From Limosilactobacillus avistercoris (GTDB taxonomy: Bacteria; Bacillota; Bacilli; Lactobacillales; Lactobacillaceae): 47,916 nucleotides of DNA. The first letter of the stretch is position 1. Each line of letters begins with the position of its first letter. The translations under genes and the position numbers were made by a program. The notes below the pieces were generated by a model that was not told the DNA's origin, did not search any database, and saw nothing but the letters and a program-made list of their open reading frames with translations. The stretch lies in assembly GCF_014836425.1 (NCBI RefSeq), contig NZ_JACSQW010000014.1, positions 1 through 47,916 of the forward strand, in the 5' to 3' direction. This document shows, piece after piece, positions 8,946-17,912 of the stretch.

Positions 8946-9859
8946 CAGATGTACGCGTTGCCGTAAACTTACCTGGCTTGAAAATGAAAAACCCAGTGAT
9001 GCCCGCTTCAGGAACCTTTGGCTTTGGGGATGTCCCCCAGGCACGCAAGTATGACCTTAACCGACTTGGGGCAATTGTAATTAAAACGACCACACCCCAA
9101 GCGCGGACAGGGAATCCGCAACCGCAAATTGCTGTATTAGGGGATGGGGTCTTAAATTCGGTTGGCTTAACAAACCCTGGAGTAAAGGTGGTTGCAGAAG
9201 AAAAGATTCCCCAACTAAAGCGGCAATATCCAGACTTACCGTTAGTTGCAAGTGTTGGTGGGGCAAGTGTTGAGGATTATGTTAAGGTTACCCAGCAATT
9301 AGTAGCAACAAAACTAGTAGATGCATTAGAGATAAATATCTCTTGTCCAAATGTTAAACATGGGGGAATGGCATTTGGGACTGATCCTAAGATTGCGGAA
9401 AAACTAACGCAGGCTGTTAAGGTGGCAAGCGGGGGTGTCCCAGTCTATGTTAAGTTAACGCCGAACGTTACTGATATTGTTGAGATTGCAAAGGCTGTAG
9501 AGGCAGGGGGTGCCGATGGCCTGAGTATGATTAATACTTTATTGGGGATGAAGATTAATCTTAAAACCCGAAAACCAGTTTTGGGTAATGTGATGGGTGG
9601 CCTTTCTGGAACTGCTATTAAGCCATTAGCTATCCGGATGATTTACCAGGTTTCCCATGCCGTTAATATTCCAATTATTGGTGAAGGAGGAATTGCGTCC
9701 GCAGAAGATGTGATCGAATTCTTTCTAGCTGGTGCCTCTGCCGTTCAGGTTGGTTCTGCTCATTTTCATGATGCATTTGCCATGCCACATATCATTGAGC
9801 AGTTACCTCAAGCAATGGCAAAATTAGGGATTGGCTCTTTAGCAGAGCTAAATAAATAA
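8942..9859 (+). CDS. pyrD: Dihydroorotate dehydrogenase, class 1 catalytic subunit
   Basis: This 305-residue FMN enzyme oxidises dihydroorotate to orotate. I-N-I-S-C-P-N places the catalytic base at Cys135, which marks the soluble class 1 family (class 2 enzymes use Ser). The overall sequence resembles class 1B, the NAD-linked form that normally partners PyrK. No pyrK lies next to it, and the operon ends here at a strong terminator. PyrK may be elsewhere or the enzyme may use another acceptor. Start ATG overlaps the pyrC stop and has the ribosome site GGGGAGG. Confidence 0.95.
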   Translation: MTDVRVAVNLPGLKMKNPVMPASGTFGFGDVPQARKYDLNRLGAIVIKTTTPQARTGNPQPQIAVLGDGVLNSVGLTNPGVKVVAEEKIPQLKRQYPDLPLVASVGGASVEDYVKVTQQLVATKLVDALEINISCPNVKHGGMAFGTDPKIAEKLTQAVKVASGGVPVYVKLTPNVTDIVEIAKAVEAGGADGLSMINTLLGMKINLKTRKPVLGNVMGGLSGTAIKPLAIRMIYQVSHAVNIPIIGEGGIASAEDVIEFFLAGASAVQVGSAHFHDAFAMPHIIEQLPQAMAKLGIGSLAELNK

Positions 9860-9880
9860 AATAAGCTTTCGTATAGAGAA

Positions 9881-9918
9881 AACTCCAGAGCTCGAAGATT
9901 CGAGCTCTGGAGTTTTTT
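9881..9918 (+). terminator. Bidirectional intrinsic terminator after pyrD
   Basis: AACTCCAGAGCTCG (9881-9894) pairs perfectly with CGAGCTCTGGAGTT (9901-9914), with T residues following on the plus strand and A residues preceding, so it can end both pyrBCD and the leftward channel gene. Confidence 0.95.
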
Positions 9919-9924
9919 ATACTA

Positions 9925-10647
9925 TCATTCACTCTTTTTCTCAATTTTAGCCAGGTGTTCATTTAATTTCTTTAATTCAGCCCGTAATTCTCGGTTTTCT
10001 TTTTCGATCACGTCTAATTTATCCTGGACTTGGTTATTATCTTCTTGGGAGAAGTAGTCAGTAATAGTACTTGTAATAACTCCAATCAGGCCAATCCCGA
10101 CTAACATTAGCAGGACACCGGCGATTCGTCCAATTGTGGTTTTAGGTGAAATATCACCATAACCAACAGTGGAAGCAGTTGTGATTGCCCACCAAAGAGC
10201 ATTTGAGAAAGGTGTCTTTTCGGAAACACTATACATGGCGGCAGAAATTAACAGAACCGTACAAGTAACGTAAATATAATAAAGAAGGCCATCCTTTTCA
10301 ATGAATTTATTTAGTCGACCGGTTAACCCAACTAATCTAGCAATTCGTAAAATAGTAAAGGCTCTCCCTATTCGATTCCACCGGAAGATCCCGACAAGAC
10401 CACCGACTGGAATAATCGAAAGTAGATCAAAAATATTATGTTTAAAAAACTTCTTCTTATCCTTGGCGAGGAAAAAGCGGGTAAAGTAATCAACTGTAAA
10501 AATAACTAGGATCCCGTTATTGACTGCTTTGAATGGTTCAGTATTAAGGTCAAGTTCGTGAGCAAAGTCAAACGCAATGAGGAGGATCGAGACGACCGCC
10601 AGGATTGCCATTGTCAGAAGATATAAAATGTATAATTGTCGTTTCAC
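9925..10647 (-). CDS. Voltage-gated-type potassium channel protein
   Basis: The 240-residue protein has hydrophobic segments at about 8-27, 44-60, 72-86 and 124-140, an S4-like stretch rich in spaced Arg (R-W-N-R-I-G-R-A-F...R-I-A-R-L, about 89-104), a pore loop with the selectivity filter T-V-G-Y-G-D (160-165), and a last helix at about 173-195. The tail (about 205-238) is a charged coiled coil that probably helps tetramer assembly. This is the compact ion_trans/Kch-like type. It ends at the shared terminator with pyrD and lies 23 bp downstream of the prenyl synthase, so they may be co-transcribed. Confidence 0.88.
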   Translation of the reverse strand: MKRQLYILYLLTMAILAVVSILLIAFDFAHELDLNTEPFKAVNNGILVIFTVDYFTRFFLAKDKKKFFKHNIFDLLSIIPVGGLVGIFRWNRIGRAFTILRIARLVGLTGRLNKFIEKDGLLYYIYVTCTVLLISAAMYSVSEKTPFSNALWWAITTASTVGYGDISPKTTIGRIAGVLLMLVGIGLIGVITSTITDYFSQEDNNQVQDKLDVIEKENRELRAELKKLNEHLAKIEKKSE

Positions 10648-10670
10648 ATTATTACTTCCTTATGCTTACC

Positions 10671-11648
10671 TTACATTGAGCGATCTAAGAGTTGGGTGGT
10701 GACCTTCTTTAATAATTTTTGCGTATTACTTGTTGGTAACTCATCAATTAGCTGTAACGCCTTTTTAGTAAACTTTCTAGCAAGTGCGTGTGCCATTTTA
10801 ACACCGCCATATTGGTTGACCAGTTCTTGGACCTTTAGGGTATCTTCATCTGTCATGAATTGTTTCTTTGTGAGGTATGGTCTAAGCTCTTGGTGGTGTT
10901 CCCTAAGAATAAGAAGTAAGGGGAGCGAATAAACGCCAGTCGAAAGATCTTCGAGAATTGGTTTATTTAATTTACCATCTGTACTGTAGTCGAGAATGTC
11001 ATCCAGAATTTGAAAAGTGATTCCGATGTTTTGTCCAATGTGTTTTGCAAGATGGACCACTTTTGGATCGGCACCCCCAAAATAAGCCCCTTCTTGTGCT
11101 GCCAAACTGAACAAGGTGGCAGTCTTACCATTAATATTTCGGTAATATTCAAGAAGTGATTGTTGTTGGTAGCGTTTGTCCATCTGACCAAGTTCACCAG
11201 CCAAAATTTTTCTCATTGCTTGAGCATTCGTTGTCAGGTATGGTGAGTTACTCATAGTTTCTACCAAAAGATCGAAGAAAACTGTAAATAGAAGATCACC
11301 ACTATAAACCGCAGTATCTTTGCCAAAGGCGGCCTGAATACTCTTTGCCCCTCGACGTTCAGGTGAATCATCAATTACATCATCATGAATTAATGTAGCC
11401 ATGTGGAGGATTTCTAGTGACGAAGCAATTTTAATTAGTTTAGTGCTGTTCCAATTACTTTTGCCGCCAAGCCGTGCAAATGTTAGGCAAAAAGCGGGGC
11501 GTAAATATTTACCACCTTGTGAAGCCATTTGTTTTAATGCGGCTTGTAAATCCTGATTACTAACGGTTATTCGTTGGTTAATTAGACGGTTAACTTCTTT
11601 TAATGCATTATTTAATTGTGGATCACTACGAAAATAATGTTTGTCCAT
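10671..11648 (-). CDS. Polyprenyl diphosphate synthase (long chain, menaquinone side chain)
   Basis: This trans-isoprenyl diphosphate synthase of 325 residues has both aspartate-rich motifs: D-D-V-I-D-D at 89-94 (followed by S-P-E-R-R-G) and D-D-I-L-D at 216-220. K-Y-L-R-P near residue 47 and the G-Q-N-I-G-I-T-F-Q segment are also typical. It fits the HepT/IspB catalytic subunit type. Divergent pairing with menA (58-bp gap) says the chain is for menaquinone. A separate small subunit (HepS-like) is not in the window. Confidence 0.9.
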   Translation of the reverse strand: MDKHYFRSDPQLNNALKEVNRLINQRITVSNQDLQAALKQMASQGGKYLRPAFCLTFARLGGKSNWNSTKLIKIASSLEILHMATLIHDDVIDDSPERRGAKSIQAAFGKDTAVYSGDLLFTVFFDLLVETMSNSPYLTTNAQAMRKILAGELGQMDKRYQQQSLLEYYRNINGKTATLFSLAAQEGAYFGGADPKVVHLAKHIGQNIGITFQILDDILDYSTDGKLNKPILEDLSTGVYSLPLLLILREHHQELRPYLTKKQFMTDEDTLKVQELVNQYGGVKMAHALARKFTKKALQLIDELPTSNTQKLLKKVTTQLLDRSM

Positions 11649-11721
11649 TGAATGATAATTCCTTTGTATTGGTGTACTATCATATTGTAACAGTAATTTT
11701 AAATGAATGGGAAGTATGATT

Positions 11722-12618
11722 GTGTCATTAGATGTCTTTTTAGAATTAGTTGAAATTAAAGCGAAAACTGCTAGTATCCTCCCGATGCTTCTTGGAGTCT
11801 GTATGAGTGTTTATTATTACCACTCGTTTAATCTTGTTAACTCAATCCTCTTCTTTGTGGCGATGCTACTGTTTAACATGGCAGTCGACATGATGGATAA
11901 TTATAACGATTATAATCACGCGGTCGATACTAAGGATTATAAGAAAAATACTAATATTATTGGGCGAGAAAAGATTTCTCCAAAATTGGTATTGTCCTTA
12001 ATCTTAATTTTTAGCATCATCGCAGCGTTAATCGGGATTTATTTGGTAACCCGGGTTGGTTTGCCGCTCTTGTGGATGGGAATTTTCTGCTTTGCTGTGG
12101 GGATCCTTTATTCGTCAGGACCATTTCCACTTAACAGTCTTCCAGTTGGTGAGTTTTTCTCTGGATTTACAATGGGCTTTATGATTATGCTGATTTCGGT
12201 TTACATCAATAAGACTGGTAATTTTGACTGGAGCTGGCGGAACCTAATTAAAATCTGGCTGGTTGCCTTGCCATGTGAACTCTGGATCTCAAATTTAATG
12301 TTGGCTAACAATATCTGTGACGCCCAAGAAGATGAAGATAATCATCGGCACACGATTATTCACTTTATCGGAGTCAAGCAAGGACTCAATAGTTTCACGA
12401 CCAAAAACGTAATTGCCTTCTTAGCAATTATTACCGCCGTTATGGCTCGCCTTGCTCCCTGGACAATGCTTCTGACGCTTCTAATTATTCCGTTTGTAGT
12501 TAAACAAACCAAACTTCTCTATCATGAGCAAGTCAAAAAACGCACTTTCCCCTGTGCCGTCAAAATTCTCCTCGTCGGCTCCCTTATTCAAGTAATAACG
12601 TATGGGATTGGAATTTAG
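11722..12618 (+). CDS. menA: 1,4-dihydroxy-2-naphthoate prenyltransferase
   Basis: MenA is a UbiA-family integral membrane enzyme that attaches a polyprenyl chain to DHNA, giving demethylmenaquinone. The first Asp-rich motif D-N-Y-N-D-Y-N-H-A-V-D-T lies near residue 60 and a second Asp-rich loop (N-N-I-C-D-A-Q-E-D-E-D-N) near 200, with about eight hydrophobic helices. I place the start at GTG 11722 (M-S-L-D-V-F-L-E-L-V-E-I-K-A-K-T), which has GGGAAG 7 bp upstream; the in-frame ATGs at 11707 and 11716 lack a usable ribosome site. It is divergent from the prenyl diphosphate synthase. A palindromic repeat begins immediately after its stop. Confidence 0.92.
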   Translation: MSLDVFLELVEIKAKTASILPMLLGVCMSVYYYHSFNLVNSILFFVAMLLFNMAVDMMDNYNDYNHAVDTKDYKKNTNIIGREKISPKLVLSLILIFSIIAALIGIYLVTRVGLPLLWMGIFCFAVGILYSSGPFPLNSLPVGEFFSGFTMGFMIMLISVYINKTGNFDWSWRNLIKIWLVALPCELWISNLMLANNICDAQEDEDNHRHTIIHFIGVKQGLNSFTTKNVIAFLAIITAVMARLAPWTMLLTLLIIPFVVKQTKLLYHEQVKKRTFPCAVKILLVGSLIQVITYGIGI

Positions 12619-12621
12619 ATT

Positions 12622-12752
12622 AGAGTGCGAGCCAGCGAAGGACTTGCGGAAAGCTAGCGATTTCTCCACTGAACGGCGAGTAAGTCGTCGGAAGTGGAGG
12701 TCGTTAGCTTGAGGAAGGCTCGACTGAGTATGCTTTGACTTTGTTGCCTTAG
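12622..12752 (+). repeat. Modular palindromic repeat, copy 1
   Basis: Four nested pairings make one long hairpin: CGAGCC (12628-12633)/GGCTCG (12717-12722), GCTAGCGA (12653-12660)/TCGTTAGC (12701-12708), CTCCACT (12664-12670)/AGTGGAG (12693-12699) and CGGCGA (12674-12679)/TCGTCG (12685-12690). The end, GAGTATGCTTTGACTTTG plus TTGCCTTAG (12726-12752), matches the 3' tails of the copies at 19301 and 41466. It starts 3 bp after the menA stop. Confidence 0.85.
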
Positions 12753-12935
12753 TTAGTAGTAATTGAAGTTCAAAGTAGAATAACATGTATTGTTTCTACG
12801 CTTAGTCAAGAGAAATTACCGACATTATTTGCTTTCATGTTGGCAGTTCCTCTTTTCTTTTGGTTTAAATTAAAGGATATGACTGGCGAAAGCCTATTTA
12901 AAGGTACGACAAAAAAGCCCATTGTCGAGAAATGA
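12753..12935 (+). pseudogene. C-terminal fragment of a membrane protein
   Basis: The frame is open from just after a TAG at 12750 to TGA 12933-12935, with no start codon. It ends in a hydrophobic segment (F-A-F-M-L-A-V-P-L-F-F-W-F) and a basic tail (K-G-T-T-K-K-P-I-V-E-K). It looks like the last helix of a transporter left behind by rearrangement between the palindromic repeat and the IS110 insertion. The parent family is not recognisable. Confidence 0.35.
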
Positions 12936-12977
12936 TTTAACAGTGGACTGAACCCTTAATTTGAATCAATTTCTTGG

Positions 12978-14180
12978 TTATCCTTTAGCTAATGTATAAT
13001 CGTAAAATTGATTATTTATGACGAGATGATAAATTGTGCGTAATAGACGGTGGATGGTAGCGATGGCAATCTTTTTAGTGCCATGTTGACCATCTTCTTT
13101 TTTTCTACGCTGATAATAGTCATTAATATGGTTAGGGTGGTAGTGAGCGGCGGAAGCGATATTTTGAATTGCTTTGAATAGGATCTTCCTGACAACAGTG
13201 TTTCCTCGTTTACTAATGTGGTCAGTAGCTATATATTCTCCTGATTCGTAATGACGAAGATCAATCCCGATAAAGGCGTTCAGAGCGTTACTGTTTCTAA
13301 ATCGTCAAATATCCCCAAGTTCGCCAAGAAGAGAGACGACGGTGCGGATGCCTAATCCAGGAATGCTTAAAAGTTTATTGTACTCGGGTAAGCTTTTAGC
13401 CAACTCTGTCATTTGCTCGATAATATGATCCTTTAACTTTGTTTCTCCTTGGATCTGATTAACGAGGTGTTTAACTTGCTGATATACGGGAGAATCATCA
13501 TCAACTGCTGAATACGAGATGCCGGCAGCGCTATAAAGGCTGTGTGCTATCTGTTCTGCACGAGCACGAGAAATTCTTTTATTGGTTCCATGCTGAATAG
13601 TGTCGGTTAATTCAGTAAACGTAAGCTCTTGAGTTACGCGCTTAGCATGGGCAAATTGGCTAACTATTGACCAATAGAGTTCATTATTCGTATTACTTAA
13701 GACGTCTTCTATTTCGGGAAAAACTAGCTGTAACGCACGATGAAGTCGATTTTTATGGGTGGCGACATCTTTAGTCACTTCCTGATAAAAACGACTGTAG
13801 TCCATTAGCTTACGGTAAGTGGGACTGATTTTGTAAGTAATAGCACGCTTCATAATAAATTGAGTTTCAGCTAAATGACGAGCATCATTACGATCTGTCT
13901 TATATGGTCGAAGACTATCAAGTTGTTTCTTAGCTACTAATGGATTTAGACAGGTATAATTACGCCCTAAATCATCTAAGAAACGTTGAAGTCGCCTGGA
14001 GTATACGCCAGTTGCTTCGAAGACGATCTCTGGATCATTAAAAGAAGCCAAAGCTTTTTCTAGCTTAGTAAAACCATCTCGATTTAAAGGGAGTTTAGTT
14101 TCATTAAATAATATCTTATCAATAACGATAGCCACACTAATTGAATCTTTACTAATATCGATTCCAAACACACATTGCAT
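12978..14180 (-). pseudogene. IS110-family transposase with one in-frame opal codon
   Basis: Starting at ATG 14180 (ribosome site AAGGAG), the protein opens M-Q-C-V-F-G-I-D-I-S-K, the RuvC-like DEDD domain start, and has D-R-N-D-A-R-H-L near residue 100. The C-terminal transposase_20 domain contains L-L-S-I-P-G-L-G near 280. TGA at 13305-13307 interrupts the frame right after L-G-D-I. The same frame then continues R-F-R-N-S-N-A-L-N-A-F-I-G-I-D through to TAA 12978-12980, as intact relatives do, so CGA to TGA is likely. The downstream part includes the catalytic Ser-bearing region, so the truncated protein should be inactive. Reading from an in-frame codon further upstream (14207) would add nine residues but has no ribosome site. 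Confidence 0.9.
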
Positions 14181-14420
14181 CAAGTTACATCTCCTTGTGA
14201 AGCTCAATCGTTCCTTCCATTTCTAATTTTCTATACACGACTTTAAAGCCAGCAGACTCAAAACAGATTATGAAAGGAAAATGAAGTTGCCACTTTTTAT
14301 TACGACATCGAGTGTCAAAGTACTTTGCGACATGTCAACTTCAGTAATTGCTTTTAAACGAAAAAAGCAATGAAATCCTTAATCCGTCGATTAAAAATTC
14401 CATTACTAATCTTAGTCTGT
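14181..14420 (-). ncRNA. Candidate IS110 bridge-RNA region
   Basis: About 240 bp of noncoding sequence lies upstream of the IS110 transposase, the place where IS110-group elements such as IS621 encode their bridge RNA. GAAGTTG (14283-14289) and CAACTTC (14336-14342) are complementary and enclose a GACAT/ATGTC inner pairing, giving a stem-loop. No ORF is present. The RNA itself is inferred from family precedent. Confidence 0.3.
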
Positions 14421-14422
14421 TT

Positions 14423-15127
14423 TCATTCTTTAATCCCAAAATGAAGTGCAGCGGCACCAAGGTTAAGTGGTGTATAGTTTACCGACTTAAATCCAGCGTC
14501 CTCCATCATCTTAGCTAACTGCTTAGCGGAGACGAACTGTTGACTCGTCTTTTGGAGGTACTGGTAATCCTTTATGTGACCACCTGCAACTTTAGCTAGG
14601 TAAGGGAAGGCTTTAAAATATGCTTTCCATCCAAGCTTGACTAGTGAATTAGTCGGCTGTGACATTTCAAGAACTCCTAGCTGACCACCGGGTTTCAGTA
14701 CCCGGTAAATTTCAGCTAATGCTTTATCGGCGTCCGGAACGTTCCGCAAGCCAAAACCAATGGTGACAATATCAAAGGATTCGTCGTCCAACGGGAGGTT
14801 CATCGCATCCCCGTTAATCAAGATTAAGTTCGGGATCGCCTTTGTTTTACGCTTCGCAATCTTTAACATTGCTGCATTAAAGTCGACCCCGGTAACACGA
14901 CCTTGGGGTAATCGTTTTGCCATCGCAATTGCTAAATCCCCCGTCCCGCAGCAAATATCAAGCGCTTTAACTCCAGGCTTGAATTCTAACCCTGCCAGGA
15001 GCTTCTTTCGCCAGAGCTTCTGCGTTCCCAAACTAATCACATTGTTGAGCTTGTCATAGTGGGGCGCTACTCGAGTGAATAGCTGGTTAACTTCGTCTTC
15101 ATTTTTTAAATGGTTTGTTTTTGTCAT
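14423..15127 (-). CDS. menG: Demethylmenaquinone methyltransferase
   Basis: MenG/UbiE uses S-adenosylmethionine to make menaquinone from demethylmenaquinone. The 234-residue protein has the Ubie signature V-A-P-H-Y-D-K-L-N near 20-28, the SAM-binding D-I-C-C-G-T-G-D (57-64), the acidic loop V-T-G-V-D-F, and G-F-G-L-R-N-V-P-D, all normal for the family. I choose ATG 15127 (M-T-K-T-N-H) because GGGAGAT lies 8 bp upstream; a longer frame to 15178 has no such site. With menA and the prenyl synthase it completes the side-chain and methylation steps; the IS110 element separates it from menA. Confidence 0.93.
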   Translation of the reverse strand: MTKTNHLKNEDEVNQLFTRVAPHYDKLNNVISLGTQKLWRKKLLAGLEFKPGVKALDICCGTGDLAIAMAKRLPQGRVTGVDFNAAMLKIAKRKTKAIPNLILINGDAMNLPLDDESFDIVTIGFGLRNVPDADKALAEIYRVLKPGGQLGVLEMSQPTNSLVKLGWKAYFKAFPYLAKVAGGHIKDYQYLQKTSQQFVSAKQLAKMMEDAGFKSVNYTPLNLGAAALHFGIKE

Positions 15128-15140
15128 GGCTAACATCTCC

Positions 15141-16352
15141 CTAGTTGGTAGCGGTCTTCTTTGGTTGAACAAGGACAATCAAGATGAAGTTTATGAGTAA
15201 AGTAAGTCCGGTAATCGCAAAGACCATTGGGTATGAGGATAACCCGGAAATAACAGAGCCTAGCAACGAACCAAACACCGCACCCCCGGCTTGGAAGGAC
15301 TGGTTAATACTGAAGACCCGTCCAAAGGCTTCCGTTGGTACGTTAAGGGTAAGAACAGTTTGCGCAGCGGGCATTAAGGCAGCGTTTGCGAAGCCAAGGA
15401 GGAACCGCCAAAAGGCCAATGACCAAGGTGAGTGGGTAAATGTCATCGGGATAAAGAGGATAAAGGCAGTGATTAAACCGATTCGCAAAACCCTTTCTGG
15501 CCCAATCTTATCCATTGTATGACCGACTTTAGAAGCGGCAGTCAATGTTCCGAGTCCTGGCGTTGCGGCGACAATCCCGGCAACAAAGGCAATGTTCCCG
15601 TGGTTATGCATCAACTGACGGACATATAAACTGATGATTGGACTGATGGACATTGATGATACCATTACGATCAGGGTCGTAAAGAAAGTAACAAAGATTA
15701 ATTTTAGGTTCGGAATATCAGCCATTACTTCCCGAATAGGGTGCATCTTTTCCTTCTTGATTGGAACAAAATGCCGTTCCTTAACCAAAAAAGTAGTGCT
15801 AAGGAATACGCAGAACATTAAGAACCCGGTAATAAAGAAGGGGATCCGGTAACCAAATGAACCGGAAAGAGCCCCACCAAGCAATGGGCCAACCAGGTTT
15901 CCGGCAATTCCGGCGGTTGAAATGGCGGACATTGCCCAACCAGATTTACTGTGGGGTGTTTCACCAGCGATTAATGCTGCAGCGTTGTTAATATAGCCAG
16001 AAAAAGCACCTTGAAGGAACCGCATTCCGATGATCATCCACGCTGATTGAGAAAGCCCCGTAATAAAGATGGTACAGGCCATCACTCCTGAAGCCCGCAT
16101 ACACATTAGTTTTCGGCCCTTTTGGTCAGCGAGGCTTCCCCAGAGTGGAGAAACAATTGCCTGGCTAACGAAGGTCGCACCGAATGCTAGACCGGAGTAG
16201 AAGTTTAATTGGAATTTGGAAAAATCGCCAAGTTCGTTAATAAAGAGTGAAACGAACGGCATCGTCATTGAGAATCCCATCCCGGTTATAAAACAGCCAA
16301 TCCATAACGAATAGAAAGTTTTGCGCCACTGGGGAGATAGCTCAGAATCCAT
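15141..16352 (-). CDS. MFS multidrug-type efflux transporter (12 TM)
   Basis: This 403-residue major facilitator protein has twelve predicted helices. The loop-2 motif G-S-L-A-D-Q-K-G-R-K (about 75-84) matches the MFS motif A, and the helix-5 segment N-L-V-G-P-L-L-G-G resembles antiporter motif C, which marks proton/drug antiporters (MdtG/YfmO-like DHA1). ATG 16352 (M-D-S-E-L-S-P) has AAAGGAG 10 bp upstream; a longer N-terminus is not supported. It is in the same direction as menG (13-bp gap) and the next MFS gene (62-bp gap), probably one transcript. The substrate is unknown. Confidence 0.87.
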   Translation of the reverse strand: MDSELSPQWRKTFYSLWIGCFITGMGFSMTMPFVSLFINELGDFSKFQLNFYSGLAFGATFVSQAIVSPLWGSLADQKGRKLMCMRASGVMACTIFITGLSQSAWMIIGMRFLQGAFSGYINNAAALIAGETPHSKSGWAMSAISTAGIAGNLVGPLLGGALSGSFGYRIPFFITGFLMFCVFLSTTFLVKERHFVPIKKEKMHPIREVMADIPNLKLIFVTFFTTLIVMVSSMSISPIISLYVRQLMHNHGNIAFVAGIVAATPGLGTLTAASKVGHTMDKIGPERVLRIGLITAFILFIPMTFTHSPWSLAFWRFLLGFANAALMPAAQTVLTLNVPTEAFGRVFSINQSFQAGGAVFGSLLGSVISGLSSYPMVFAITGLTLLINFILIVLVQPKKTATN

Positions 16353-16414
16353 ATAAATATTTGCTCCTTTATAATTGTAATAATTATGAGTATAACAAGT
16401 TCCCATACAAGAAG

Positions 16415-17782
16415 CTATTTCTTGTTAGCTTTCTTAATATTTAAATAATGATAGAAGCTTAAAATCATTAGGATCACCATAATCACGGTTGACCACATTC
16501 CATAGCGGATCCCGCTTACTAATGAAGCAGGGGTGTTGGCAATTACCACGCAGAGGGTAACTGAAACAGCTCCTGATATCTGGCGAAGAGTGTTATTGAG
16601 GGCTGTTCCGTGACTATTTTCTTCCTTGCTCAAGTCAGAGAATGCTTCCGATAGGGCCGGACTGAAGACAAAGGCATTCCCAATCATCCGCAGCATGTAA
16701 GCCACTGTAAGAATAATGACTGAAGAGTGGTTATTAACTAAGACTAATGGAATCGAAGCCACAAGCATGATTACAGCACCGATTGTAACGAGCCATTTTG
16801 GACCATACTTGTCATAAATGGGACCAACAAAGTAAGCGGTGATTGCGTTACCAATTGCTCCAGGAAGAAGGATTAACCCCGAGAGAAAACTTCCCATTCC
16901 GAGAATCTTTTCCGTATAGATTGGCATCAGTTGTTCGGTTCCCAGAAGAACCATGAAGGTAAAAATTCCGACAATTGTCATCCACCGGAAAGAAGGGTAA
17001 GTAAAGATTTGAACCTTTAACATTGGGTTCTTCAGGTGAAGTTGTCGCTTAGTAAAGACAGCGATAATAAGGAGCCCAATGATTAACATTGCTAAACCGT
17101 ACCACAGGTTAATTTGGAAAACAGTTAAGCTTCCTAGCGCTAGTCCAGAACCAATTAAAGAAATTAAAACTGAAAGATAGTCGATCTTGATTGGTCGTGG
17201 GGTAGAAAAGTTTGGTAACTTTAGGTACCCGACAATAAATGCCAGGATCATTAATGGAAGGACTAAAATGAACAGCCAGCGCCACGAGAGAAATTCCAGG
17301 ATTAACCCAGAAATTGTTGGCCCCAGAGCTGGCGCTGCAGAAATGACCAGACTAGACAAGCCGAGGATTGCGCCCCGTTTTTCGATTGGGTAGATTGAAA
17401 TCATGGTTGTCATTTGGAATGTCATGAGCATTCCCCCAGCACAGGCCTGGATTAGACGAGCTAACAAGAGGGTAGCAAAGTTATTAGCGAAACAGCCTAC
17501 CAATGTCCCAAGAATAAATGTTCCGATAATTCCAGTAAAGACGTGTCGGTTGGTAAACTTTTCATACATATTAGATGAAAGTGGGGTTACAATCCCAATG
17601 ATTAAGGTATACCCGGTTGTTAACCACTGTACCGCATTTAATGAGACGTGAAGATCCTCCTGAATAACTGGCAGTGCCGTTACCATCATGGTTTGGCTTG
17701 CTAAACTGATAAAACAGGTGCCAAGTAACACAGCAGTCACAATTCGGCGGATCCGTGGATTAATTTGACCTTGTTGATTCAC
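16415..17782 (-). CDS. MFS drug efflux transporter, EmrB/QacA-like (DHA2)
   Basis: The 455-residue protein has about fourteen hydrophobic segments, an early T-A-L-P-V-I-Q-E-D-L motif, W-L-T-T-G-Y-T-L in helix 2 and G-P-T-I-S-G-L-I-L in helix 5, as in the 14-helix DHA2 efflux family. The GTG start at 17780-17782 has AAGGAG about 7 bp upstream. It reads divergently from the metallophosphoesterase gene. Its drug or metabolite cannot be deduced. Confidence 0.87.
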   Translation of the reverse strand: MNQQGQINPRIRRIVTAVLLGTCFISLASQTMMVTALPVIQEDLHVSLNAVQWLTTGYTLIIGIVTPLSSNMYEKFTNRHVFTGIIGTFILGTLVGCFANNFATLLLARLIQACAGGMLMTFQMTTMISIYPIEKRGAILGLSSLVISAAPALGPTISGLILEFLSWRWLFILVLPLMILAFIVGYLKLPNFSTPRPIKIDYLSVLISLIGSGLALGSLTVFQINLWYGLAMLIIGLLIIAVFTKRQLHLKNPMLKVQIFTYPSFRWMTIVGIFTFMVLLGTEQLMPIYTEKILGMGSFLSGLILLPGAIGNAITAYFVGPIYDKYGPKWLVTIGAVIMLVASIPLVLVNNHSSVIILTVAYMLRMIGNAFVFSPALSEAFSDLSKEENSHGTALNNTLRQISGAVSVTLCVVIANTPASLVSGIRYGMWSTVIMVILMILSFYHYLNIKKANKK

Positions 17783-17912
17783 ACTATTACTCCTTTATTT
17801 TAGACTACTAAAATAGTTTACCATGCACTGTCAAATCAAATTTTGCATCAGTTAAACATTCTTTTGGTACAATAAAAAGTAAAATGTGATTCTAGGAGAG
17901 GGAGCAGGCTTA

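Larger units (their letters stand above)
12940..14420 (-). mobile_element. IS110-family insertion element (boundaries approximate)
   Basis: The element comprises the leftward IS110 transposase gene, about 40 bp after its stop and up to 240 bp of noncoding DNA upstream of its start. It lies between a gene fragment and the menG stop codon. IS110 elements lack conventional terminal inverted repeats, so exact ends cannot be read without a second copy or an empty site. Confidence 0.65.

Noticed and set aside
10636-10932. 98-codon plus-strand ORF opposite the prenyl synthase
   Set aside because: It is a shadow of a well-supported gene on the other strand and has no independent signals.
12481-12786. 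101-codon minus-strand ORF across the end of menA and the palindrome
   Set aside because: It is a shadow of menA and the repeat, with no ribosome site or recognisable domain.
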